DNA of 64,000 bases from Rhodothermales bacterium (GCA_951812335.1 OX638293.1:700501-764500), one strand, 5' to 3'; numbered from the stretch's first letter, positions 43,899-55,490 are shown. Notes: generated by a model not told the origin, from the letters alone. Translations and numbers: made by a program.

Positions 43899-43957
43899 AG
43901 GATACGCTGATTAAGTCCGCAAAGCGCCGGTCGAAGCGGTTTTGATCAGCGTATCCT
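43899..43957 (+). repeat. MITE-like element, copy E (minimal, 59 bp)
   Basis: Only the two ends are left: AGGATACGCTGATTAAGTCC and GGTTTTGATCAGCGTATCCT, joined through CGCAAAGCGCCGGTCGAAGC. The G in ACGCTG is mirrored by C in CAGCGT at the other end, unlike all other copies. Located about 100 bases upstream of purL. Confidence 0.9.
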
Positions 43958-44056
43958 GATATTACGTTGAAGTAACGATTTCTCCATATGAAACCGGTCG
44001 CCTGCGGGCTATATTTCCACGGGCATAGCAGAGACGTATTACCGATTCATGCAAGT

Positions 44057-46336
44057 ATGGCGGAAACAAGGCCGGATCAGCCGGATGCAACCCCGGAAGT
44101 CACCATAGAGATGGCCCGGGATCATGGATTGACGGACGAGGAATATGGATGGATCCTCGACAGACTCGGTCGTACGCCAACCTTCGTCGAGTTGGGTATT
44201 TATTCCGTCATGTGGAGCGAACACTGTTCCTACAAGAACTCCATTGCTCTGCTGAAGACGCTGCCTCGCGAGGGCGAAGCGCTTCTCGCGGAAGCCGGAG
44301 AAGAAAACGCCGGTCTCGTCGATATCGGAGACGGTCTTGCGGTCGCGTTCAAAATCGAATCGCATAATCATCCGTCGGCGGTGGAGCCCTATCAGGGGGC
44401 CGCTACCGGTGTGGGCGGCATCCAGCGCGACATCTTCACGATGGGCGCCCGCCCCATCTGTTCGCTCAATTCACTCCGGTTCGGTTCGCTGGACAACCCC
44501 CGCGTGCGCTATCTCTTCGACGGCGTGGTGCGCGGAATCGGGGACTACGGCAATTCCTTCGGCGTGCCCACCGTGGCCGGCGAGGTGTATTTCGATCCGT
44601 CCTATGAGGGGAATCCTCTTGTCAACGCTATGAGCGTGGGGGTGGCGAAAATCGGACAAACCGCTTCGGCCATTGCCGAGGGTGCGGGAAATCCGGTGTA
44701 TATCGTAGGGTCCTCGACCGGACGGGACGGTATTCATGGCGCTACTTTCGCCTCCGAGGAAATTGCGGAAGGGAGCGAGGCGAAGCGCCCCAGCGTCCAG
44801 GTGGGCGACCCATTCACCGAAAAGCTTTTGCTGGAAGCCACGCTGGAGGCCATCGCCAGCGGCGCGATCGTGGGTATTCAGGATATGGGGGCCGCCGGGC
44901 TTACCTGTTCTTCCTGCGAAATGAGCGCGAAGGGCGAGTGCGGCATGATTGTTCATGTGGACAAGGTGCCGCAGCGGGAAGCGGGGATGACTCCCTACGA
45001 GATCATGCTTTCGGAGAGCCAGGAACGGATGCTGCTCGTGTGCGAGCAAGGCCGTGAGGATGAGGTCGAGGCCATTTTCCGCAAATGGGACCTGCATGCG
45101 GAATGTATAGGAGAGGTCGTTCGCGAACCCCGCGTAAAGATTTTCTGGCGAGGCGCGCTGGTTGCGGACGTGGAAGCCGATCATCTCGTGCTGGGAGGCG
45201 GAGCGCCTGTATACCACCGGAAAACGCGCCGTCCGGCCCGGCTCGACGATATCGCGCTGGACCTTGCCGACGTGCCCGATGTGCCGGCGACAGACGCCGG
45301 CGCGGTGTTGCTCGACCTGCTCGGCTCTCCGAATATCGCCTCGAAACGCTGGGTGTTCGAGCAGTACGATACGATGGTTCGGACAAACACGCTGGCGGGC
45401 CCGGGGCCGAGCGACGCTGCTGTGGTGCGTATCAAGGGCACGAACAAGGGACTGGCCGTAAAGACCGACTGTAACGGACGGTATGTGTATCTCGACCCGC
45501 GTCAGGGTGGACGCATCGCCGTGGCGGAGGCGGCCCGGAACGTGGTGTGCGCCGGGGGCAACCCGGTGGCTATCACGAACTGTCTTAATTTCGGCAATCC
45601 GTACAAGCCGGAGGTCTACTGGGCTTTTACGGAGGCGGTCGGGGGCATGGGCGACGCCTGCCGGACCTTCGGCACGCCGGTGACAGGCGGCAATGTGTCC
45701 TTCTACAACGAAAATCCGGAAAGCGCCGTCTACCCTACCCCGACGATCGGCATGCTGGGCATCGTGGAGGATATCGAGACCGGCATCGTTACCGTGCCGT
45801 TCCGGGAGACCGGCGATGTGGTGTATCTGCTTAGCCCGGCAGAGTGGGCGCACCGGGAAGACATCAATGGCTCCGAGTATCTGGCGCGCCGGCACGGGCT
45901 GGTGCGGGGCGGCGCCCCGTATATGCTGCTGGAGGAAGAAGCGGCGGTGCAGGAGGCGATGCTACGCCTTGTCAAGGCGGGCCTCGTGCGCAGCGCGCAC
46001 GACGTTTCCGACGGAGGACTGGCCGTGGCGCTGGCCGAGTGTGTGCTTCATACGGAAGCATCTGGCGTGGAGATCGATCTGGTTGCGCCGGGGATGAGAC
46101 GGGACGCGGTGTTGTTCGGCGAGGCGCAATCCCGCATCGTGTTCAGTGCGTTGGCGGAACGAGCCGTCGAGATCGAACACGCCGTCGAGGCAGTTCCCGT
46201 TCGCCTTACGCGACTGGGCGTTGTGCGCCCCGGCAATCTGACGATTCTTCTGGACGGTGAGCCGGTTGTCGACCTGCCCCCGGAAGACCTTCGCCGTTCG
46301 TACGAACACGCTATCCCCAGCTATATGAACCAGTAG
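44057..46336 (+). CDS. purL: Phosphoribosylformylglycinamidine synthase subunit PurL (small type)
   Basis: 759-residue ATP-dependent synthetase of purine synthesis; the small PurL works with PurQ and PurS, neither in the window. Starting at [15 protein letters not shown], it contains [64 protein letters not shown] and the second half duplicate [20 protein letters not shown] plus [25 protein letters not shown]. The in-frame start 23 codons earlier (43988) adds non-conserved residues. Repeat copy E lies just upstream. Confidence 0.96.
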   Translation: MAETRPDQPDATPEVTIEMARDHGLTDEEYGWILDRLGRTPTFVELGIYSVMWSEHCSYKNSIALLKTLPREGEALLAEAGEENAGLVDIGDGLAVAFKIESHNHPSAVEPYQGAATGVGGIQRDIFTMGARPICSLNSLRFGSLDNPRVRYLFDGVVRGIGDYGNSFGVPTVAGEVYFDPSYEGNPLVNAMSVGVAKIGQTASAIAEGAGNPVYIVGSSTGRDGIHGATFASEEIAEGSEAKRPSVQVGDPFTEKLLLEATLEAIASGAIVGIQDMGAAGLTCSSCEMSAKGECGMIVHVDKVPQREAGMTPYEIMLSESQERMLLVCEQGREDEVEAIFRKWDLHAECIGEVVREPRVKIFWRGALVADVEADHLVLGGGAPVYHRKTRRPARLDDIALDLADVPDVPATDAGAVLLDLLGSPNIASKRWVFEQYDTMVRTNTLAGPGPSDAAVVRIKGTNKGLAVKTDCNGRYVYLDPRQGGRIAVAEAARNVVCAGGNPVAITNCLNFGNPYKPEVYWAFTEAVGGMGDACRTFGTPVTGGNVSFYNENPESAVYPTPTIGMLGIVEDIETGIVTVPFRETGDVVYLLSPAEWAHREDINGSEYLARRHGLVRGGAPYMLLEEEAAVQEAMLRLVKAGLVRSAHDVSDGGLAVALAECVLHTEASGVEIDLVAPGMRRDAVLFGEAQSRIVFSALAERAVEIEHAVEAVPVRLTRLGVVRPGNLTILLDGEPVVDLPPEDLRRSYEHAIPSYMNQ

Positions 46337-46456
46337 GCGCCGCGGCGGAACAGGGAAACCAACGCCCCCTTTTTCTGTTGTATGCTGTGCAACGCGCGCC
46401 CGGGATTGCGCCGACGAAAGAATCCCTGATTACGCCCCAATTTCCGGAGAAAAAAC

Positions 46457-46798
46457 ATGGATACGCATAACGCACTGGCGGTTACGGACAGCAGTTTCAA
46501 GGAGGAAGTGCTCGACTCCGACGTGCCGGTGCTCGTGGATTTCTGGGCCGCCTGGTGCGGGCCGTGCCGTATGATTGCCCCGATAGTCGAGGAACTGGCC
46601 GGGGAATTTTCCGGACGCGCGAAGGTGGTCAAGATGGATGTCGATCACAATACGGAGACGCCGATGCAGTACGGAATCCGGTCGATTCCGACCCTGCTTT
46701 TTTTCAAGGACGGGCAGGTTGCGGATCAACTGGTCGGGGTTTCTCCCAAAAAGGATCTGGTTGACCGGCTTGATGCGCTTGCTGCGCAAGCTGTCTGA
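46457..46798 (+). CDS. trxA: Thioredoxin
   Basis: 113-residue cytosolic redox protein with the WCGPC active site ([19 protein letters not shown]) and the cis-Pro loop [16 protein letters not shown]. It reduces protein disulfides using electrons from the thioredoxin reductase encoded 51 bases downstream. No signal peptide. Confidence 0.97.
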   Translation: MDTHNALAVTDSSFKEEVLDSDVPVLVDFWAAWCGPCRMIAPIVEELAGEFSGRAKVVKMDVDHNTETPMQYGIRSIPTLLFFKDGQVADQLVGVSPKKDLVDRLDALAAQAV

Positions 46799-46849
46799 CG
46801 GCCCTGTGTCTTTTTCCTTTTCCTGATCGCTCCGATCACTCTTTTCTCC

Positions 46850-47863
46850 ATGACCGAGCGCGCCGCACCGGATATCTCCGCTTTCGACGGGATCGATTTT
46901 TCCGGGGCGGAGTTCCGGAACGTTGTGATTGTCGGAACGGGACCCGCCGGGCTGACCGCCGCTCTGTATGCGGCCCGTGCGAATCTCGAACCGGTCGTGT
47001 TTCAGGGGCCCGAGCCCGGCGGCCAGTTGATGACCACGACGGATGTGGAGAATTATCCGGGATTCCCCGAGGGCGTGTTGGGGCCCGACATGATGCAACT
47101 CTTCGACGGGCAGGCCACCCGATTCGGGGCCGATCTTCGCTACGGCACGGTGAACGCGGTGGATCTTTCGCAGCGTCCGTTCCGGTTGCTTGTGGATGGG
47201 GAAGTGCCCATACTGGCGGAAACGGTTATCGTATCCACGGGAGCTTCCGCACGGTATCTGGGTCTCGAAAACGAGAAACGTCTGCTGGGACGCGGCGTGT
47301 CGGCCTGCGCAACCTGTGACGGGGCGTTTTTCCGCAATGTGGTGGTGGCCGTCGCCGGGGGCGGCGACTCCGCGATGGAAGAAGCCCTGTTTCTGACCCG
47401 CTTTGCGTCGAAGGTATACGTCATTCATCGCCGGGGCTGCCTGCGCGCCTCGAAGATCATGCAGGACCGGGCGTTCGCAAACGAAAAGATCGAGTTTATC
47501 TGGAACACGGTGGTGGAGGATGTACTGGGCGACGACGAGGTGACAGGCCTCGCCTTGCGCAACAGGGAAACGGGCGCTGTCTCCGAACTGGCGGTGGGCG
47601 GATTCTTCGTGGCCATCGGGCATACGCCTAATACACAGGTGTTCAAGGGGTGGCTCGATATGGATTCCCAGGGGTATATCCTGACGGAAGGCAAATCCAC
47701 GTATACGAATATCCCCGGCGTGTTCGCATGCGGCGATGCGCAGGATCATGTGTACCGGCAGGCGGTCACGGCCGCCGGCACAGGGTGTATGGCGGCGATC
47801 GATGCGGAGCGCTGGTTTGCGAAACATGCCGAGACTTCCGGAGACGTGCGGAAGCATGCGTAA
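46850..47863 (+). CDS. trxB: Thioredoxin-disulfide reductase
   Basis: 337-residue FAD enzyme passing electrons from NADPH to TrxA. FAD-binding VIVGTGPAGLTAALYAARANLEPVVFQG, the redox motif CATC in GVSACATCDGAFF, NADPH-binding AVAGGGDSAMEEALFL and the C-terminal GVFACGDAQDHVYRQAVTAAGTGCMAA are all present. The N-terminus has about 20 extra residues before the FAD strand. Its last codons overlap the possible start of the LysM lipoprotein gene, making trxA-trxB-lipoprotein one unit. Confidence 0.97.
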   Translation: MTERAAPDISAFDGIDFSGAEFRNVVIVGTGPAGLTAALYAARANLEPVVFQGPEPGGQLMTTTDVENYPGFPEGVLGPDMMQLFDGQATRFGADLRYGTVNAVDLSQRPFRLLVDGEVPILAETVIVSTGASARYLGLENEKRLLGRGVSACATCDGAFFRNVVVAVAGGGDSAMEEALFLTRFASKVYVIHRRGCLRASKIMQDRAFANEKIEFIWNTVVEDVLGDDEVTGLALRNRETGAVSELAVGGFFVAIGHTPNTQVFKGWLDMDSQGYILTEGKSTYTNIPGVFACGDAQDHVYRQAVTAAGTGCMAAIDAERWFAKHAETSGDVRKHA

Positions 47864-48596
47864 GATGTCCTGGGCAAGCCCGAATTACTTAGCGCCGGGA
47901 AGGGTCGTTCTCGGTGCGCTGTGCTGCGGTTTGTTGTTTTCGTCCGGTTGCACAAGCAATCCGGCGCCGGAAGAAGAGGCGCTTGCGTCGGCATCCGGTG
48001 TTGAAGGCGCTGTCGACGTGGGCGAGATGCCTGAAACGACGATGGATGCGAGCGCCGATGGCGTCACGGGGGTGTCTTCGATAGAACGTTATGCAGACCG
48101 AAGCCGGTCGGTCGCCGGAAAAATACGCGATGCTTCGCTGGCCGCCAAGGTGCACCTTGCGCTCGTGGATACGCGCGATCTGCGGGCGCATAGGTTCGAC
48201 CCGGAAGCGGTAGCCGGGCACGTTATCCTGCACGGTCATGTGGATACCTGGGCGCAGCGCGCGCGTGCTGCCGAGGTGGCGGCGCGCGTACCGGGTGTGG
48301 TATCCGTCTCGAACGAACTCACCTCGACGGAGGAAAAACCGACAAGTCTTACGGAAGCAACCGGGCTTTCCGGGGATGCGCCGGACGGCGCCTTGGGCGG
48401 CGGTGGAAACGGGTCGTTCGGAGAGGGCGCTTCGCCGGGAGGCGGTGCGGAAGGACCCGAGTATCACACCGTGACGCGCGGCGAGAGTCTTTGGACCATC
48501 TCCCGGAAATACGGCGTGCGCATCGACCGGATCAAGGCCATGAACGGGTTGACGTCCGACGCGGTCAAATCGGGGCAGCGGCTGCGGGTCCGCTGA
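47856..48596 (+). CDS. Lipoprotein with BON-like and C-terminal LysM domains
   Basis: 246 residues. The N-terminus ends in a lipobox (GALCCGLLFSSGC), so it should be a lipid-anchored periplasmic protein. Residues about 85-155 resemble a BON domain (KIRDASLAAKVHLALVDTRDLRAHRFDPEAVAGHVILHGHVDTWAQRARAAEVAARVPGVVSVSNEL). A Gly-rich linker precedes a single LysM peptidoglycan-binding domain (YHTVTRGESLWTISRKYGVRIDRIKAMNGLTSDAVKSGQRLRV). The start overlaps trxB by 8 bases; MSWAS 3 codons later is an alternative. BON-LysM proteins of this sort sit at the envelope; the precise role is unknown. Confidence 0.87.
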   Translation: MRKMSWASPNYLAPGRVVLGALCCGLLFSSGCTSNPAPEEEALASASGVEGAVDVGEMPETTMDASADGVTGVSSIERYADRSRSVAGKIRDASLAAKVHLALVDTRDLRAHRFDPEAVAGHVILHGHVDTWAQRARAAEVAARVPGVVSVSNELTSTEEKPTSLTEATGLSGDAPDGALGGGGNGSFGEGASPGGGAEGPEYHTVTRGESLWTISRKYGVRIDRIKAMNGLTSDAVKSGQRLRVR

Positions 48597-48641
48597 TCGG
48601 GTCCGGCGAAGCGGGTAAGCGTACCCGTACGCTCTGCATTT

Positions 48642-49505
48642 CTATGTGCGGACAAGATTCCGCAGTACAAACCACACGTTTTCTTTCCGTTCGTGCAGCC
48701 GCCGAGCGAAATACGGCGCCCATTGCGTGCCGAAGGGTACGTAGACTCTCATGCCGTACCCCTCGTTTACGATCTGTTCCTGGGTCTGCGGGCGTATGCC
48801 ATAGAGCATCTGAAATTCGAACCGGTCCCGGACTATGCCGCGATTCGCGACAAAGATTTTCGTGGCGGAAATCAGTCGGTCGTCGTGCGTGGCGATGCCG
48901 GGATACCGCCCGTGTGCGATGAGTTCGTGCGCACAGGCCATGAAGCGCTCGCGGATAATGTCCATGTTCCGCCAGGCGATTTCCGAAGGTTCCTTGTAGG
49001 CCCCCTTGCACAGCCGGACCTGCGCTTTCAGGGCGCACATGCGTTCCACATCCCGCTCCGTGCGTTTCAGGTACGCTTGCAGCACGATCCCCACATGATC
49101 GGGGTATTCGGGGAAAGTTTCCTCAAAGAGGGATAGTGTGGACGCCGTCGTGTCGCTGCCTTCCATGTCCAGGCGGATGAACACATTGCACTCTTTTGCC
49201 GCCGCGAGCAACAGGTGCAGGTTTTGCAGGCAGTAGTCTTCGTCGATTTTCTGCCCGATCATCGACAATTTGATGGATATGCCGGCCTGCATGGCACGCC
49301 GGTCGCGTTCCCTGGCAATGATGCGGACAAGCCGTATGTAGTCGTCCCGGCTTGTCTCGGCGACCTTGCGTTTTGTGACGTGTTCGCCCAGCAGGTCGAG
49401 AGTGACGCTCAGACCCTTTCGGTTCAGGGCGCGAATAACGGGAAGTGCTTCCCGGAACGATTCTCCCGCAACGAAGCGGCGCGCCAGAAAATAGGGAAGA
49501 CGCAT
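48642..49505 (-). CDS. Proline dehydrogenase
   Basis: 287-residue FAD-dependent monofunctional proline dehydrogenase, oxidising proline to pyrroline-5-carboxylate. TIM-barrel motifs are visible: SIKLSMIGQKID, NVFIRLDMEGSDTT, VGIVLQAYLKRTERD, VRLCKGAYKEP, ATHDDRLI and EFQMLYGIRP, ending with the flavin-site segment MRVYVPFGTQWAPYFARRLHER. Typical length for the short (non-PutA) type. The P5C dehydrogenase partner is not in the window. Start MRLPYFLARRF is at the edge of an intergenic region containing a repeat fragment. Confidence 0.94.
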   Translation of the reverse strand: MRLPYFLARRFVAGESFREALPVIRALNRKGLSVTLDLLGEHVTKRKVAETSRDDYIRLVRIIARERDRRAMQAGISIKLSMIGQKIDEDYCLQNLHLLLAAAKECNVFIRLDMEGSDTTASTLSLFEETFPEYPDHVGIVLQAYLKRTERDVERMCALKAQVRLCKGAYKEPSEIAWRNMDIIRERFMACAHELIAHGRYPGIATHDDRLISATKIFVANRGIVRDRFEFQMLYGIRPQTQEQIVNEGYGMRVYVPFGTQWAPYFARRLHERKENVWFVLRNLVRT

Positions 49506-49579
49506 CGGGCGTAGTATGCACTATCGAAGTGCGTGGCGGATACGGTGCGCAGAATGACCGGGAAAAACGTAGCGCGGGC

Positions 49580-49625
49580 GCCCCTCTCAGCCTCTGAACT
49601 TCGCGGACTTAATCAGAGTATCCTA
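49580..49625 (-). repeat. MITE-like element, copy F (left end only, reversed)
   Basis: On the minus strand it reads AGGATACTCTGATTAA followed by the GTCCGCGAAGTTCAG and AGGCTGAGAGGGGCG blocks, the left 45 bp of the family. The rest is missing. It lies between the divergent proline dehydrogenase and pdxH genes. Confidence 0.85.
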
Positions 49626-49687
49626 TTTAACGTTCGGGGCGGCCAGGGATCCGGGTTTGCACGTCTAATCATACAAGATTCGGGAAA

Positions 49688-50329
49688 ATGGATGTAAGCG
49701 GGCTGAGGCGCGAATATCGTGGGGACAACTTCGATGCGGTCGATAACGACCCGATGGCGTTGTTCGGCGCATGGTTCGGGGAGGCGGTGCAGGCTGCGCA
49801 TGCAAAGAGCCGCGATCCGAACGCGATGTCGCTCGGCACGGTCGATGCCCAGGGTCGTCCTTCCGGGCGTATTGTGCTTCTGAAAGGGTATGACCGGCAG
49901 GGCTTCGTCTTCTACACGAATTACGGCAGCCGAAAGGCGCGCGACCTGGAGGCAAATCCGTGGGCGTCGTTGACGTTCTGGTGGGACGAACTGGACCGGC
50001 AGGTGCGTGTCGAGGGGCGGACGGAACGAACGGATCGGGCTATCTCGGAGGCGTATTTCGCATCGAGGCCGCGAGAGAGTCAACTAGCTGCAGTGGCTTC
50101 CTCGCAGAGTCGTCCTCTTGCAGACCGGGCAGCCCTGCTTGCCGCCGTGGAAGCGGCGCGTAAGAAGTACGAAGGGCGCGATGTGCCCTGCCCCGAAGAA
50201 TGGGGTGGGTATCTCCTTCGGCCTCACGCGATGGAGTTCTGGCAAGGCCGCTCGAATCGCCTGCATGATCGCCTGGCGTACCGGCTCGACGAGACGGGTG
50301 TGTGGAAGGCGGATCGGCTGGGGCCGTGA
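49688..50329 (+). CDS. pdxH: Pyridoxamine 5'-phosphate oxidase
   Basis: 213-residue FMN enzyme completing pyridoxal-phosphate synthesis and salvage. Motifs: AMSLGTVDAQGRPSGRIVLLKGYDRQGFVFYTNYGSRKARDLEANP (FMN and PLP phosphate contacts), WDELDRQVRVEGRTE, YFASRPRESQL, and the C-terminal WGGYLLRPHAMEFWQGRSNRLHDR. Normal length and order. Alone; convergent with the secreted unknown. Confidence 0.97.
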   Translation: MDVSGLRREYRGDNFDAVDNDPMALFGAWFGEAVQAAHAKSRDPNAMSLGTVDAQGRPSGRIVLLKGYDRQGFVFYTNYGSRKARDLEANPWASLTFWWDELDRQVRVEGRTERTDRAISEAYFASRPRESQLAAVASSQSRPLADRAALLAAVEAARKKYEGRDVPCPEEWGGYLLRPHAMEFWQGRSNRLHDRLAYRLDETGVWKADRLGP

Positions 50330-50551
50330 GGGAGTAAGCCGCCGGGTTGTCGTATAGCCCTGTGACGCGCATTTGCACGCAACGTAAACTGCGGCATTCT
50401 ACCGATTCGCAGGCGTTTCTCGGGCTCTGCGTTACGTGAAAGTGCGCGACCACAGAGCCTTGCGCAAGGTTGTCGCTTGGCCCCATACGGACGACGGTTG
50501 ACGAGGCGGCGCCAGGAAAAGCCATGTTTTTGTACGAAGCCCTGTCCATCG

Positions 50552-51025
50552 TCACCTATAGGCCCTGTCCGTGTATTCGCTCACGGTGGTCCGGTCGATA
50601 ACGCGCCAGGAGGGCGGTCCCAGTGCCCCGCTTTTGCCTCGGCGGAACGTGGCGCGGAGATAGACTTCTTTTTTCTCCGGCGCCGCCCCGGCGAAACTGA
50701 ACGATCCCCAGTGGAAAATCCAGAAGGCCGAGTCCGGTCGTACGGGAAAACTCCGCGACAGCATTTCTGCAAGATGCGGCGCATCGTCGAGCGTGGACCG
50801 GCCCCGGTTCTCGGCGAGTTCGTCGAGGACTACGGTCATGGGGCGCGCGGCCTTTGGGGCCGAGCGGTAGATGCGCACGCGGCAGGTCGAAACGTTGCGG
50901 TATCCCCGCCAACTGAACGTCGTGTCGGCAACCATCTGCCCGGCGGCGGGCGTGGCGACGGCAAGCGTCAGCAGGGCGGCAAGGAGCAGGGCCGACCGTA
51001 GCGACGGGGTGGCGAATGGCCGCAT
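50552..51025 (-). CDS. Secreted hypothetical protein
   Basis: 157 residues from the ATG at 51025, giving a clean signal peptide (RSALLLAALLTLAVATPAAGQ). The mature part has short strand-rich segments (DTTFSWRGYRNVSTCRVRIYRSA; MTVVLDELAENRGRSTLDDA; FWIFHWGSFSFAGAAPEKKEVYLRATFRRG) suggestive of a small beta protein in the periplasm. Longer starts at 51070 or 51160 would bury the signal. I do not recognise a family. Confidence 0.65.
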   Translation of the reverse strand: MRPFATPSLRSALLLAALLTLAVATPAAGQMVADTTFSWRGYRNVSTCRVRIYRSAPKAARPMTVVLDELAENRGRSTLDDAPHLAEMLSRSFPVRPDSAFWIFHWGSFSFAGAAPEKKEVYLRATFRRGKSGALGPPSWRVIDRTTVSEYTDRAYR

Positions 51026-51128
51026 GGTCGTACGCGCCAGCGGGGCAATGATGCAAAGGGTCGTCCTCATGCGGATATAGACACGCTGAATGGGGAGATG
51101 TAACCTGGTGGGGAGGGAAATTTTGAAA

Positions 51129-51217
51129 GTGCGAATTGCGTAGGATACGCCTCCGTGCAATTATGCGCGCAGTTATTGACACAATTGCACGCGGTGCAAT
51201 TATCCGGGGCAATTATT
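51129..51217. promoter_or_regulatory. GCAATTAT repeat cluster between the secreted-protein gene and katG
   Basis: GTGCAATTAT occurs at 51155-51164 and 51194-51203, GCAATTATT at 51209-51217, and the inverse AATTGCAC at 51183-51190. A looser GTGCGAATTGCG is near 51130. The clustered, AT-rich palindromic units in a GC-rich background, about 300 bases before katG, resemble a regulator-binding array. The rest of 51026-51498 has no gene. Confidence 0.45.
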
Positions 51218-51414
51218 GGTGGCATGGCGTGCGATGCAGGAGGCAGGTACGGGAGGCGGTGTGAAATGACGCAGAAATCTGTCCAATCAAACCGAACCGC
51301 CTCTAGCGTCTCCGCCAGCGTCTTGACAGCCAATTGCCCGCAGCGTATTCTTCGGACGCAAACCGCTCGCGAAAGAGGCATAACCCGACGTAGACACACG
51401 AAAAACCGGGATAG

Positions 51415-53715
<2,301 letters not shown>

Positions 53716-53735
53716 TTTAGCACCCTGCCGTCCAC

Positions 53736-53814
53736 CTGCCACACTGCTTCGTCATTCCTTGCCAGCGCACCCCTCTCAGCCTCTGAGCTTTGAGGACGTA
53801 ATCAGAGTATCCTA
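53736..53814 (-). repeat. MITE-like element, copy H (left part, reversed)
   Basis: On the minus strand: AGGATACTCTGATTACGTCC, then GCTCAGAGGCTGAGAGGGG, GCGCTGGCAAGGAATGACG and AGCAGTGTGGCAGG, i.e. the left 79 bp of the family. The right part is missing. It lies between katG and a DinB remnant, and a GATTTAG/CTAAATC inverted pair (53714-53720, 53812-53818) frames it. Confidence 0.85.
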
Positions 53815-53821
53815 AATCGAT

Positions 53822-53932
53822 ATGACACTGGAAGCACTGCTCACCCTGCTCGACTATCACTATTGGGCCCGGGACCGGCTGCTCGATGCGGTCGAGAAGA
53901 TCGCGCCGAGCCGCCGGATAGCCAGGACCTGA
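53822..53932 (+). pseudogene. DinB-family protein remnant (N-terminal 36 codons)
   Basis: The frame MTLEALLTLLDYHYWARDRLLDAVEKIAPS matches the first helix of DinB/YfiT-type four-helix proteins (the YxxWARDRLL pattern), then runs into SRRIART and a stop. DinB proteins are about 150-170 residues, so over three quarters is missing. It abuts repeat copy H, which may have taken part in the deletion. Confidence 0.55.
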
Positions 53933-53948
53933 TTGCGTTTTATCGCTT

Positions 53949-54956
53949 ATGATCGAAAAGCCGCCATACGCGATTACAACAGACATTCTTTCCCTCGTTG
54001 AACGCATCGGCGAGGTGATCGGCCGGGCGGAGGCCGCGGGTGTCTCGCGCGATGTGCGCCTGCGGCGAAACAATCGCATCCGTGCGATTCGCGGTTCGCT
54101 GGCCATAGAAGGCAATACCCTCAGCGAGGAAGAAATTTCCACGATCCTCGACGGCAAGCCGGTCGCCGCCCCGCTGAGAGATATTCAGGAGGCCCGCAAC
54201 GCGATAAAAGCCTATGATCGATATCAGCAATGGAATCCCGCCGGCGAGAGCGATCTTCTGCAGGCCCACCGGATTCTGATGGCCGGATTGCTGGATGCGC
54301 CCGGACAGTATCGCCGTACCGGCGTGGGCGTTATGGGCGGCGGCGTGATTCATCACATCGGCCCGCCTGCGGAATCCGTGCCGTCGCACATGGCGAACCT
54401 GTTGGCATGGCTTGGCGATACCGACGAGCATCCGCTCATTGCCAGTTCGGTCTTTCATTACGAGTTCGAGTTCATTCACCCTTTCGAGGATGGCAACGGA
54501 CGCATGGGGCGGCTTTGGCAGACGCTGATTCTGACCCGCTGGAAATCCCTTTTCGCCAGTATTCCCGTAGAAAGTCTGGTCCATGCTCGTCAGGACGATT
54601 ATTACGGAGCCATCAGGAAGAGTTCGGCGGAGGGAGCGAGTACGTCGTTTGTTGTATTTATGCTGGAGATTATTCTGGAGGCCCTCCGGGTTTCCGGGGT
54701 AAGCGACCAAGTAAGCGACCAAGTAAGCGACCAAGTAGCACAGTTGGTCGCCGCCTTGGGGACGGGGGCGAAATCCGCTGTGGAGCTTATGGGGGCAATG
54801 GGGTTGTCGCATCGCCCTACCTTTCGCCAAAACTACCTCCACCCGGCCATGGCCGCCGGGCTGGTGGAAATGACACATCCCGAATCGCCCACGGCGAAGA
54901 ATCAGAAGTATCGGTTGACGATTAGAGGGAAGGAGGTTTTGGAAAGGTTGGGGTGA
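53949..54956 (+). CDS. Fic-domain protein (class II, self-inhibited AMP transferase)
   Basis: 335-residue cytosolic protein with the Fic motif HPFEDGNGRMGR at 177-188, which catalyses transfer of AMP (or another nucleotide) to target proteins. Residues 50-55, SLAIEG, fit the (S/T)xxxE(G/N) inhibitory helix placed before the Fic core, making it a class II Fic with built-in control. The N-terminal Fic_N-like part, about residues 40-90, is present. A C-terminal winged-helix-like domain (about 265-335) is joined by a linker containing a VSDQ repeat encoded by a 12-bp tandem repeat. Stands alone, no separate antitoxin. Confidence 0.93.
   Translation: MIEKPPYAITTDILSLVERIGEVIGRAEAAGVSRDVRLRRNNRIRAIRGSLAIEGNTLSEEEISTILDGKPVAAPLRDIQEARNAIKAYDRYQQWNPAGESDLLQAHRILMAGLLDAPGQYRRTGVGVMGGGVIHHIGPPAESVPSHMANLLAWLGDTDEHPLIASSVFHYEFEFIHPFEDGNGRMGRLWQTLILTRWKSLFASIPVESLVHARQDDYYGAIRKSSAEGASTSFVVFMLEIILEALRVSGVSDQVSDQVSDQVAQLVAALGTGAKSAVELMGAMGLSHRPTFRQNYLHPAMAAGLVEMTHPESPTAKNQKYRLTIRGKEVLERLG
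54699..54734 (+). repeat. Three perfect tandem copies of a 12-bp unit in the Fic gene
   Basis: GTAAGCGACCAA three times, encoding VSDQ-VSDQ-VSDQ in the linker between Fic core and C-terminal domain. Multiples of three, so copy-number changes keep the frame. Confidence 0.9.
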
Positions 54957-55033
54957 GGCAGTGATTTTTGGTTGGGTGGGGGGTATTGGGGGAAGGCGGG
55001 TTGCAGAGGTGCTTTGGGATAGCGTAATCTACA

Positions 55034-55351
55034 TTGATCGAAAATTACTCAGCAAATTTGTTGACAACGAAATTGTTGAGCGCTTCGGCGCATGACCTTG
55101 TCGAGATATTTTCGAGCGACATCATGAAAGCCAGTGCGCTGTTGCCCCTCATCGTTGCCCTTCGCCAACGTACCGGCGAAGCGGTTCGCGTGCCTGTGGA
55201 AGTTCTTGAGGTCGCGGCGGATATCCGGGAACGGATTGAGGAAAGGATGGCGGGGGGTGCTGGCGCCGGTTTTCCGCTGTTTCGCGGAACCGGACTCATG
55301 CCCGGCGTGGACCTGAGCGATTCGGCCTCCTTGCGTGATTCAATGGAGTAG
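55034..55351 (+). CDS. Small antitoxin-like orphan protein
   Basis: 105 residues from a TTG start, or 75 from the ATG at 55124. The C-terminal half (VRVPVEVLEVAADIRERIEERM, then GFPLFRG and MPGVDLSDSASLRDSME) looks like small antitoxin-type proteins with a hydrophobic strand, a helix and a disordered acidic tail, but I cannot name a family. A TTGACA-like box lies in the region. No clear toxin follows; the next frame on the strand (from GTG near 55354) is short and unrecognised, so if this was a toxin-antitoxin pair the toxin has been lost. Confidence 0.4.
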   Translation: MIENYSANLLTTKLLSASAHDLVEIFSSDIMKASALLPLIVALRQRTGEAVRVPVEVLEVAADIRERIEERMAGGAGAGFPLFRGTGLMPGVDLSDSASLRDSME

Positions 55352-55490
55352 GATGTGGCCTATCGGTTCAAGCTGGTCGACAAGGCGCAGAAAAACCAGC
55401 ACTCTCAGCATAGGCTTCCGCCACATTATGTCATCCCACACGATCAAGGAATGGCCCGCACCGCCACGCCAAACCTTTCCCCACGTCACC

